Below are positions 1 through 5,583 of a DNA stretch of 8,286 nucleotides, in pieces. The stretch spans positions 1 to 8,286 of the forward strand of contig CAYTRV010000095.1 in the NCBI GenBank assembly GCA_964440285.1. Direction: 5' to 3'. The notes below the pieces were generated by a model. It saw nothing but the letters and a program-made list of their open reading frames with translations. It was not told the origin of the DNA and made no database searches. A program made the position numbers and the translations under genes. Each line of letters starts with the position of its first letter. Positions within the stretch are counted from its first letter, which is position 1. This stretch comes from CALMEC01 sp964440285. GTDB taxonomy: Bacteria; Actinomycetota; Thermoleophilia; Miltoncostaeales; Miltoncostaeaceae.

Positions 1-534
1 TATTACCTCATCGCCCCCGCCGAGTGCTCGGCGAACCTCGCCCGGTTCGACGGCGTGCGCTACGGACCGCGGGCCGAGGCGGAGACCCTGACCGACCAGT
101 ACGAGCTCACCAGGGGGGGCCTGTTCGGACCCGAGGTCAAGCGCCGCATCATGCTCGGGACGTTCGCGCTGGCGTCGGGGTATTACGACGCGTACTACCG
201 GCAGGCGCAGAGGGTGCGGACGCTGATCGTGGAGGACTTCGCCCGGGCGTTCGCGGAGGTCGACCTCGTCGCATCGCCGACGTCGCCGACGGTCGCGTTC
301 CCGCTCGGCGAGCGCACCGCCGACCCGTACTCCATGTACCTCGCGGACGTCTGCACCATTCCCGTGAGCCTCGCCGGACTTCCGGCGATCTCCATCCCGT
401 GCGGCCTCTCCGGCGGTCTACCGGTGGGCCTGCAGCTCGCCGGCCCGGCGTTCAGCGAGAATCGCCTGTTCGCCGCCGCGCACGCACTGGAGCAAGCCAT
501 CGGCTTCGACCCCACCCCGCCGGGGCTCACGTGA
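1..534 (+). CDS. gatA: Glu-tRNA(Gln)/Asp-tRNA(Asn) amidotransferase subunit A, C-terminal part (5' end outside window)
   Basis: This is the last 177 residues of GatA, the amidase subunit of GatCAB. GatA hydrolyses glutamine and sends ammonia to GatB so that misacylated Glu-tRNA(Gln) or Asp-tRNA(Asn) is amidated in the cytoplasm. The frame is open from base 1 and begins with YYLIAPAECSANLARFDGVR, the strongly conserved amidase-family segment that follows the catalytic core. Further on are VDLVASPTSPTVAFPLGE and the C-terminal IPVSLAGLPAISIPCG...LPVGLQLAGPAF block typical of GatA, ending at TGA 532-534. The catalytic Lys-Ser-Ser triad lies upstream of the window and cannot be checked. The gene is followed after 34 bases by gatB on the same strand, the usual gatA-gatB order. 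The GTG at 55 is an internal codon, not a start. Identification is firm; only the 5' end is missing. Confidence 0.96.
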   Translation, partial: YYLIAPAECSANLARFDGVRYGPRAEAETLTDQYELTRGGLFGPEVKRRIMLGTFALASGYYDAYYRQAQRVRTLIVEDFARAFAEVDLVASPTSPTVAFPLGERTADPYSMYLADVCTIPVSLAGLPAISIPCGLSGGLPVGLQLAGPAFSENRLFAAAHALEQAIGFDPTPPGLT

Positions 535-568
535 GACCCGATCACCTCTTCGCAGAGGGCCCGTAGAT

Positions 569-2023
569 ATGCCCTCGACGCAATGGGAAGCCGTGATCGG
601 CATCGAGATCCACGTGCAGCTCCTGACGCGGACGAAGATGTTCTGCGGGTGCGAGCTGTCGTTCGGCGACCCGCCGAACACGCACACCTGCCCGGTCTGC
701 CTGGCGCACCCGGGGGCGCTTCCGGTGGTGAACGCCGAGGCGATCCGGCTGGGGATCATCGCTGGCCTGGCGCTGGGGTGCGAGATCGCGACCGAGTCGA
801 CGTTCCACCGCAAGAACTACTTCTACCCGGACCTGCCGAAGGCGTACCAGATCAGCCAGTACGACGAGCCGCTCTGTGTGGGCGGCGCGTTCACCTACCT
901 GCAGGAGGAGGGGGAGCGCACCGTCCGCATCACCCGGGTGCATCTCGAGGAGGACGCCGCGAAGCTCCTTCACCTCTCGGCCGGCGGTCGCCGCGCCGGG
1001 GCGGAGCAGTCGGCGGTCGACTTCAACCGCGGTGGCACGCCGCTGGCGGAGATCGTCACGGAGCCGGACTTCCGGTCCGGGCAGGAGGCGTCCGACTTCC
1101 TCAAGCAGCTGCGCCATACGCTGCTCGAGCTCGGGGTGAGCGACTGCAACATGGAGGAGGGGTCGATGCGGGCCGACGCGAACGTCAGCGTCCGGCCGGC
1201 CGGTACGAGCGAGCTCGGCACGAAGACGGAGCTGAAGAACATCAACTCGTTCACGTTCCTGCGCAGAGGGATCGAGGCGGAGATCGCCCGGCAGATCGGG
1301 TTGGTCGAGTCCGGCGAGCGCGTCGTGCAGGAGACGCTCCATTTCGACCACGCGACCGGTGAGCTGCACCCGCTTCGCAGCAAGGAGGAGGCGCACGACT
1401 ACCGGTACTTCCCCGAGCCCGACCTGGTGCCGCTGGCGCCCGACCCCGCATGGGTGGCGGAGCTTCGCGCGTCGCTCCCGGAGCTGCCGGTCGCGCGTCG
1501 CCGCCGTTTCCAGACGGAGCTCGGCCTCCCGTTCGAGGACGCGGACGTGCTGACCGAGACGCGGGAGCTGTCGGCCTACCTCGAGCGGACCGCGGCCCTC
1601 GTCGAGCCGAAGCTCGCGGCCAACTGGATCCGCGGCGACCTCCGCGCCCTGCTTGCGGAGCGGGGCGAGGAGCCGTGGGAGAGCAACGTGACCCCCGAAC
1701 GTCTGGCGGCGCTGATCGCGATGGTGGAGGCCGGGGAGCTCAGCCGGCCGAACGCGAAGGAGGTCGTCCTGCCCGCCGTCGCCGAGACGGGCGCCGACCC
1801 GCGGGTGGTCGTCGAGGAGCGCGGACTTGCCGCGATCGGCGCCGGCGACGAGCTCCGCGGGATCGTGGAGCGGGTCATCGCCGACAACCCGAAGCAGGCG
1901 CAGCAGCTTCGCGACGGCCAGGACAAGCTCATCGGCTACTTCGTGGGACAGGTCATGAAGGCGACGCAGGGTCGGGCGGACCCGAAGACCGTGGGCGACC
2001 TCGTGCGGGAGCTCACCTCGTGA
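569..2023 (+). CDS. gatB: Glu-tRNA(Gln)/Asp-tRNA(Asn) amidotransferase subunit B
   Basis: GatB, 484 residues and close to the usual family length, binds the misacylated tRNA and activates the glutamyl or aspartyl carboxyl with ATP before amidation. The N-terminus WEAVIGIEIHVQL (6-18) is the family hallmark. A four-cysteine zinc site is visible as FCGC (Cys26, Cys28) and CPVC (Cys41, Cys44), followed by HPGALPVVN. The block FHRKNYFYPDLPKAYQISQY follows, then the cradle-domain segment MEEGSMRADANVSVRP and TELKNINSF. The C-terminal third is the helical/YqeY-like tail that contacts the tRNA (ANWIRGDL ... KLIGYFVGQVMKATQGRADP). The ATG at 569 has an AGAGGG Shine-Dalgarno sequence at 554-559, nine bases upstream. 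The stop TGA (2021-2023) overlaps the GTG of the next gene. GatCAB is needed where GlnRS and/or AsnRS is missing; which amidation is used cannot be told from this window. Confidence 0.98.
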   Translation: MPSTQWEAVIGIEIHVQLLTRTKMFCGCELSFGDPPNTHTCPVCLAHPGALPVVNAEAIRLGIIAGLALGCEIATESTFHRKNYFYPDLPKAYQISQYDEPLCVGGAFTYLQEEGERTVRITRVHLEEDAAKLLHLSAGGRRAGAEQSAVDFNRGGTPLAEIVTEPDFRSGQEASDFLKQLRHTLLELGVSDCNMEEGSMRADANVSVRPAGTSELGTKTELKNINSFTFLRRGIEAEIARQIGLVESGERVVQETLHFDHATGELHPLRSKEEAHDYRYFPEPDLVPLAPDPAWVAELRASLPELPVARRRRFQTELGLPFEDADVLTETRELSAYLERTAALVEPKLAANWIRGDLRALLAERGEEPWESNVTPERLAALIAMVEAGELSRPNAKEVVLPAVAETGADPRVVVEERGLAAIGAGDELRGIVERVIADNPKQAQQLRDGQDKLIGYFVGQVMKATQGRADPKTVGDLVRELTS

Positions 2024-2448
2024 CCGCCCTGCGCCGCGGTGCCGCCGCCGCCGCCGTCACGGTTGTGCTCGGTGCGATCGTGGCCGCGCCCGCGATGGCG
2101 AAGCTCATTCAGTTCCGCACCCCGTCGAGCAACATCGGGTGCATCGGCGAGACGGTCCGCGCCGACAACGTCGTGCGGTGCGACATCGCGACGCGCAACT
2201 GGTCGCCGCCACGCCGCCCCGCCCGGTGCACCCTCGACTGGGGACAGGGCCTGTCCCTCGGGCGGACGGGGCGCGCACGGTTCGTGTGTGCCGGCGACAC
2301 CGCCCTCAACCGGGGTCGCATCCTCGTCTACGGGACCCGGATCAGGGTCGGCGGGATCGTCTGCACGTCCCGGCGGACCGGACTGACGTGCGTCAACCTC
2401 CAGCGCCATGGGTTCACCCTCAGCCGACAGGGCTACCGGCGCTTCTGA
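2020..2448 (+). CDS. Small secreted six-cysteine protein, DUF6636-like
   Basis: A 142-residue exported protein of unknown function. The GTG start (2020-2022) shares four bases, GTGA, with the gatB stop, which suggests translational coupling and fixes the start. Residues 1-27 form a clear signal peptide: Arg5-Arg6, an Ala/Val-rich core and an AMA cleavage motif (25-27). The mature part has six cysteines (41, 54, 70, 90, 115, 124), an even number consistent with three disulfides outside the membrane. The pattern FRTPSSNIGC (32-41), VRCDI (52-56), CTLDWG (70-75), the CAGDT segment (90-94), YGT (104-106), GGIVCTSRRTGLTCVN (111-126) and HGFTLSR (130-136) resembles the DUF6636 family found in actinobacteria. 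I recognise that family from memory and could not run a profile search. The link to gatB looks positional, not functional. The gene ends 50 bases before the stop of a convergent lipoprotein gene. Confidence 0.85.
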   Translation: MTALRRGAAAAAVTVVLGAIVAAPAMAKLIQFRTPSSNIGCIGETVRADNVVRCDIATRNWSPPRRPARCTLDWGQGLSLGRTGRARFVCAGDTALNRGRILVYGTRIRVGGIVCTSRRTGLTCVNLQRHGFTLSRQGYRRF

Positions 2449-2498
2449 GTCTGCCCGCTCCGAGTCACCGAGACGGGTGCCCATGCGGGGCTCGAGTC
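2449..2498. other. Convergent intergenic gap, no strong terminator seen
   Basis: This 50-base gap separates the stops of two convergent genes, so a bidirectional terminator would be expected here. I find only short partial inverted repeats, for example GAGAC (2470-2474) with GTCTC (2496-2500) and GCCC/GGGC around 2480-2491. Neither makes a convincing hairpin, and no T-tract is present. Confidence 0.5.
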
Positions 2499-3173
2499 TC
2501 AGTCGGGTAGTTTCTGAACGTGCTGGTAGTAGAGCTGGGCGGCCCCAATCACGTTCTGGACGTCTTTGGGCGAGCCGTCGGTCGAGGCGAAGTAGAGGTA
2601 TGGGCCGACCGTAAACTGGACGCGATAGTGCATCGGCGGAGGTTGCCCGTCGCTCTGCGGTGACGAGATGGTGGGGACCTGCTGGACGGCGGTGGCGGTG
2701 GGAACTTCTGGGATCGGCAGATTGCGTGGAGCATAGATGCAGGCGGCATAGCAGGGCTGTTGGAGGTCTTGGCCATGCACCCAGTCGCGCGCCTGGAGTG
2801 CTCCGTCGGGGGACGTGAACTTCGCGACTCCGATCGTCACGTCGCCCTCGTTTGGCGGGGTGCCCTGGGCAAAGCGCTCGCCGGCCGCTCCTCTGAAACC
2901 CGCGTCCTCGAAGGCCTTCACCCCGCTCGACGGTTGGGTGGCCTCCGGTAGCGGGATGCCCTGGCCGATGAGGTCGATGGGATCGCTCCAATCGAACGTA
3001 CGTTGCTGGCGGAAACCTGGAACCGGTATTGCGGCGAGGGGAAGCAGCCGAGGCGTGAGTGACGCGGCGGTGACGTCCGCGCTCGAGCCGGCGCCGCCAC
3101 AGCCTGCCATGCCACCCACTGCGAACGCGATCAGCATCACTACGGCTGCCGAACCTGGCTGATGGATTCGCAT
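2499..3173 (-). CDS. Putative lipoprotein of unknown function
   Basis: A 224-residue predicted lipoprotein that I do not recognise as a named family. The start ATG (complement of 3171-3173) has a good GAGGAG ribosome site at 3181-3186, seven bases upstream. Residues 1-24 are a lipoprotein signal with Arg2, a hydrophobic core AAVVMLIAFAVGG and lipobox MAGC, with Cys25 as the lipidated residue; Met at the -3 position is less common but tolerated. A Ser/Gly/Ala linker follows, then a mature domain with PVPGFRQQRTFDWSDPIDLIG (51-70, split here only by reading), VKAFEDAGFRGA (85-96) and CYAAC (Cys141, Cys145, possible disulfide). The end is MHYRVQFTVGPYLYFAS plus a terminal helix. The fold could resemble other actinobacterial substrate- or wall-associated lipoproteins, but this is inference. 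Third codon positions are much less GC-rich than in flanking genes (10 A/T endings in the first 27 codons against 1 in 26 for ilvC), suggesting recent arrival or low expression. It stands alone, with its own promoter. Confidence 0.82.
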   Translation of the reverse strand: MRIHQPGSAAVVMLIAFAVGGMAGCGGAGSSADVTAASLTPRLLPLAAIPVPGFRQQRTFDWSDPIDLIGQGIPLPEATQPSSGVKAFEDAGFRGAAGERFAQGTPPNEGDVTIGVAKFTSPDGALQARDWVHGQDLQQPCYAACIYAPRNLPIPEVPTATAVQQVPTISSPQSDGQPPPMHYRVQFTVGPYLYFASTDGSPKDVQNVIGAAQLYYQHVQKLPD

Positions 3174-3180
3174 GTCGTCG

Positions 3181-3232
3181 CTCCTCGCGTCGGGACCGGA
3201 ACAATCCTGGCGAGAAAATGACCGTTCGGCAA
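3181..3232 (-). promoter_or_regulatory. Candidate promoter and ribosome site of the minus-strand lipoprotein gene
   Basis: On the minus strand, TTGCCG (complement of 3227-3232) and CAGGAT (complement of 3204-3209) are separated by exactly 17 bases. They resemble an actinobacterial housekeeping promoter (TTGAC-like and TAGGAT-like boxes). Transcription would start near 3197, leaving a leader of about 24 bases that carries GAGGAG at 3181-3186. The spacing supports the call; the -10 match is moderate. Confidence 0.42.
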
Positions 3233-3312
3233 CCTCTCGCGGAGATGGGTTCGAGGGTGACGGCGCTTGCAGCGGCGAGACGTCGCGCGGCGGGGCGTCG
3301 GGCGCGTTCGGC

Positions 3313-3318
3313 TATGCT
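3313..3318 (+). promoter_or_regulatory. Candidate -10 box for a leaderless ilvN transcript
   Basis: TATGCT fits the TANNNT -10 consensus and ends nine bases before the GTG start of ilvN. Transcription would begin at or within about three bases of the start codon. No Shine-Dalgarno sequence precedes that GTG, which agrees with a leaderless mRNA, common in actinobacteria. I see no matching -35 box 16-19 bases upstream. Confidence 0.45.
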
Positions 3319-3327
3319 GCCGACCCG

Positions 3328-3813
3328 GTGAAACACACGCTCTCAGCACTCGTCGAGAACAAACCCGGTGTCCTCTCGAGGGTTTCCGGCCTGTTCACGC
3401 GTCGCGGCTTCAACATCGACTCGCTCGCGGTGAGCCCCACCGAGCGCGCCGACCGCAGCCGGATGACGATCACCGTCGACACGACCAAGACGCCGATCGA
3501 GCAGATCACCAAGCAGCTCGACAAGCTCATCAACGTCATCAAGGTACGCGAGCTCGACCCGCAGAACATGGTCGCGCGGGAGCTGGGGCTGTTCAAGGTC
3601 GCGGCGAAGCCCGGCGCGCGGAGCGAGGTCATCGAGCTGGTCGAGATCTTCCACGCGAACATCATCGACGTCACCTCCGAGACCCTCACGATCGAGCTCA
3701 CCGGCGAGAGCGAGGCGCTCGTGAGCTTCGAGGAGCTCCTTCGCCCCCTCGGGCTGATGGAGCTCGTCAAGACCGGCGTCGTCGCCCTCGGGCGCGGCGC
3801 GAACCCGACCTAG
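3328..3813 (+). CDS. ilvN: Acetohydroxyacid (acetolactate) synthase, regulatory small subunit
   Basis: A 161-residue IlvN/IlvH-type regulatory subunit. It binds the catalytic subunit IlvB, raises its activity and gives feedback inhibition by valine in the first common step of branched-chain amino acid synthesis. The N-terminal ACT domain reads HTLSALVENKPGVLSRVSGL (3-22) and RRGFNIDSLAVSPTE (25-39). Gly14 and Asn29 match positions known to matter for valine response in E. coli IlvH. The second domain runs from about residue 80 (RELGLFKVAAKPGARSEV) to the end. The GTG at 3328 is chosen because homologues start at the equivalent of this K-H-T. The only other in-frame start, ATG 3172, would add 52 unrelated residues and overlap the divergent gene's start codon. 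No Shine-Dalgarno sequence is visible. It leads a four-gene run with ilvC 24 bases downstream. The usual upstream ilvB is absent. Confidence 0.95.
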   Translation: MKHTLSALVENKPGVLSRVSGLFTRRGFNIDSLAVSPTERADRSRMTITVDTTKTPIEQITKQLDKLINVIKVRELDPQNMVARELGLFKVAAKPGARSEVIELVEIFHANIIDVTSETLTIELTGESEALVSFEELLRPLGLMELVKTGVVALGRGANPT

Positions 3814-3837
3814 ACAACGGATCCAGGAGCCGCCCGC

Positions 3838-4827
3838 ATGCTCTACGACGCCGACGCCGACCTCCGCAACCTGGAGGGCAAGACCGTGTCCATCATCGGA
3901 TACGGCAGCCAGGGGCACGCGCACGCGCTCAACCTGCGCGACTCCGGCGTCACCGTGATCGTCGGCCTGCGGCCCGACTCTGCGTCGGTCGCGAAGGCGC
4001 GCGAGCAGGAGCTCACCGTGCTCCCGCCCGACGAGGCCGCCGCGAAGGGCGACATCGTCATGATCCTGGTCCCGGACGAGCTGCAGGGCGACCTGTTCCG
4101 CGAGGAGATCGCGCCCGGATTGGTGCCCGGGAACGCCATCATGTTCGCCCACGGGTTCTCGATCCACTTCGGCCAGGTCGTGCCGCCCGCCGGCGTCGAC
4201 TGCTTCATGGTCGCGCCCAAGGGGCCGGGGCATCTGGTGCGCCGCCAGTACGCGGAGGGCAAGGGCGTCCCCGGCCTCGTCGCCGTCGCGCAGGACGCGA
4301 CCGGAAACGCCCGCGACCTCGCGCTCGCCTACGCGAAGGGCATCGGCTGCGCACGGGCCGGCGTGATCGAGACGACGTTCGCCGAGGAAGCCGAGACGGA
4401 CCTGTTCGGCGAGCAGGTGGTGCTCTGCGGCGGGCTCACCGAGCTGGTGCGCGCGGGGTACGAGACCCTCGTCGAGGCCGGCTACAACCCGGAGATGGCG
4501 TACTTCGAGTGCCTCCACGAGCTGAAGCTCATCGTCGACCTCATGTACGAGAAGGGCATCAGCGGGATGCGCTACTCCATCTCGAACACCGCCGAGTACG
4601 GCGACATCACGCGCGGCCCGCGGATCATCACCGACGAGACCCGCGCGGAGATGAAGAAGATCCTCGCCGAGATCCAGAGCGGTGAGTTCGCCAAGGAATG
4701 GCTCCTCGAGAACCGGGTCGGCAAGCCACGCTTCAACGCGATCACCAAGCGACAGGCCGGTCACGAGATCGAAGATGTCGGCAAGCGCCTCCGGGGGATG
4801 ATGAGTTGGATCGACCAGGAATTCTGA
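3838..4827 (+). CDS. ilvC: Ketol-acid reductoisomerase (class I)
   Basis: A 329-residue class I (short) ketol-acid reductoisomerase. It converts 2-acetolactate and 2-aceto-2-hydroxybutyrate to dihydroxy acids in valine, leucine and isoleucine synthesis, using Mg2+ and a nicotinamide cofactor. The Rossmann motif GYGSQGHAHALNLRDSGV is at 21-38. The cofactor-selecting loop GLRPDSAS (43-50) keeps Arg45, Ser48 and Ser50, which suggests NADPH preference by family rule. His105 (AHGFSIHFG) and Lys128 (APKGPG) are present. The metal and substrate ligands appear as Asp188 and Glu192 (ETDLFGEQ), Glu224 and Glu228 (ECLHEL) and Ser249 (YSISNTAEYGDITRGPR). ATG 3838 has AGGAG at 3825-3829, eight bases upstream. 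It sits between ilvN and a DUF3105 gene in one likely transcript. All catalytic residues I looked for are intact, so it should be active. Confidence 0.98.
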   Translation: MLYDADADLRNLEGKTVSIIGYGSQGHAHALNLRDSGVTVIVGLRPDSASVAKAREQELTVLPPDEAAAKGDIVMILVPDELQGDLFREEIAPGLVPGNAIMFAHGFSIHFGQVVPPAGVDCFMVAPKGPGHLVRRQYAEGKGVPGLVAVAQDATGNARDLALAYAKGIGCARAGVIETTFAEEAETDLFGEQVVLCGGLTELVRAGYETLVEAGYNPEMAYFECLHELKLIVDLMYEKGISGMRYSISNTAEYGDITRGPRIITDETRAEMKKILAEIQSGEFAKEWLLENRVGKPRFNAITKRQAGHEIEDVGKRLRGMMSWIDQEF

Positions 4828-4833
4828 GAGGGG
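4827..4833 (+). promoter_or_regulatory. Ribosome binding site that favours the GTG start at 4839
   Basis: AGAGGGG lies five bases before GTG 4839 and fourteen before ATG 4848, so it supports the GTG. Its first base is the last base of the ilvC stop codon, which fits tight operon packing. Confidence 0.55.
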
Positions 4834-4838
4834 TCGGT

Positions 4839-5579
4839 GTGGCAGCGATGGCCGCGACGATCGCCCTGGCGGTCGCAGCCTGCGGAGGCGACAGCTCTCC
4901 GAACAGCACGACGACCGGGGGTGCAAACCCCCAGCAGCCCGACTTCACCGACGACCGGCCCGGCCTGGTGAAGCCCGAGCCGGCGCAGGACCGGGCGAAC
5001 CGCGTGCCACGCAGCCCGAGTGTCACCTACAACGACCCGCCGCCCCCGATCGCGGCCGAGGTCAAAGCCGCCGCGGAGGCGGCCGGGTGCGCGACGGCGT
5101 CGTTCGCGAGCGAGGCCGATCCGCAGAGCCACCTCTCCGGGGAGGCCGCGGCGGCGTTCTCGATCCCGCCGCTGTCCGGCGCCCACAACGAGCGCTGGGC
5201 CGACTGGGGCGTGTACAACAAGCCCGTCCCGTACAAGCACCAGCTTCACAACCTCGAGCATGGCGGCGTGATCATCCACTACGGCACGGAGGTCCCGGTC
5301 GAAGGGGTCAACGCGCTCCGGGAGATGTGGGCGAGGTCGCCGGCGTACCTGATGATCGTGCCCAACACGAGCCCGCAATTTCCGAAGGACGCGGTCGTCG
5401 CCGGGAGCTGGCAGCGGTGGGTCGTGTGCAAGCCGTTCGCCCCCGCCCAGGTCAGCGCGATGGAGCGGTTCGCCGCCGCGTACCGTGGTCGTGGTCCGGA
5501 GTCCGCGGCCGCCCTCAACGGAAGCAGGCCCGAAGGCGTGGCGGGACCGGAAATCTCGGACAAGGGCGCGGAGGGCTAG
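4839..5579 (+). CDS. DUF3105 family putative lipoprotein
   Basis: A 246-residue exported protein of the DUF3105 family, whose biochemical role is not established. Residues 1-14 are hydrophobic and end in the lipobox VAAC (Cys15), followed by a low-complexity Gly/Ser/Thr/Asn linker. The DUF3105 core shows PPLSGAH (110-116), WADWGVYNKPVP (120-131), the signature LHNLEHGGVIIHY (136-148) and later IVPNT (173-177) and WQRWVVCKPF (191-200). His116, His137, His141 and His147 suggest a metal site, but that is inference. Cys84 and Cys197 could pair. GTG 4839 is chosen for its ribosome site. It gives a signal without a basic residue, whereas CTG 4824, overlapping the ilvC stop as CTGA, would add an Arg and make a more normal lipoprotein signal. 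The start is therefore uncertain. The gene lies 11 bases after ilvC and 4 before serA. Confidence 0.88.
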   Translation: MAAMAATIALAVAACGGDSSPNSTTTGGANPQQPDFTDDRPGLVKPEPAQDRANRVPRSPSVTYNDPPPPIAAEVKAAAEAAGCATASFASEADPQSHLSGEAAAAFSIPPLSGAHNERWADWGVYNKPVPYKHQLHNLEHGGVIIHYGTEVPVEGVNALREMWARSPAYLMIVPNTSPQFPKDAVVAGSWQRWVVCKPFAPAQVSAMERFAAAYRGRGPESAAALNGSRPEGVAGPEISDKGAEG

Positions 5580-5583
5580 CCAC

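Noticed and set aside
2041..2060. GCC-repeat tract, considered as a phase-variable microsatellite
   Set aside because: It is only a few units long and encodes the Ala-rich core of a normal signal peptide.
2466..2500. Possible bidirectional terminator between the convergent genes
   Set aside because: Only 4-5 bp partial stems can be formed, with no T-tract; not enough to call.
2815..3162. Plus-strand frame of 115 codons within the lipoprotein region, considered as an alternative real gene or an ilvB remnant
   Set aside because: It has no similarity to acetohydroxyacid synthase, no ribosome site, and lies opposite a better-supported gene.
3172..3327. N-terminal extension of ilvN starting at ATG 3172
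   Set aside because: The 52 extra residues are low in family-like content, have no ribosome site and would overlap the start codon of the divergent gene; homologues begin at the GTG at 3328.
1936..3336. 466-codon minus-strand frame covering the gatB end and the lipoprotein region
   Set aside because: It overlaps the supported minus-strand lipoprotein in a different frame; the lipoprotein has a ribosome site, a signal peptide and a lipobox, this one has none.
3343..4926. 527-codon open frame on the minus strand opposite ilvN and ilvC
   Set aside because: It is the mirror of two clear enzymes, has no recognisable domain, and has composition typical of an antisense shadow.
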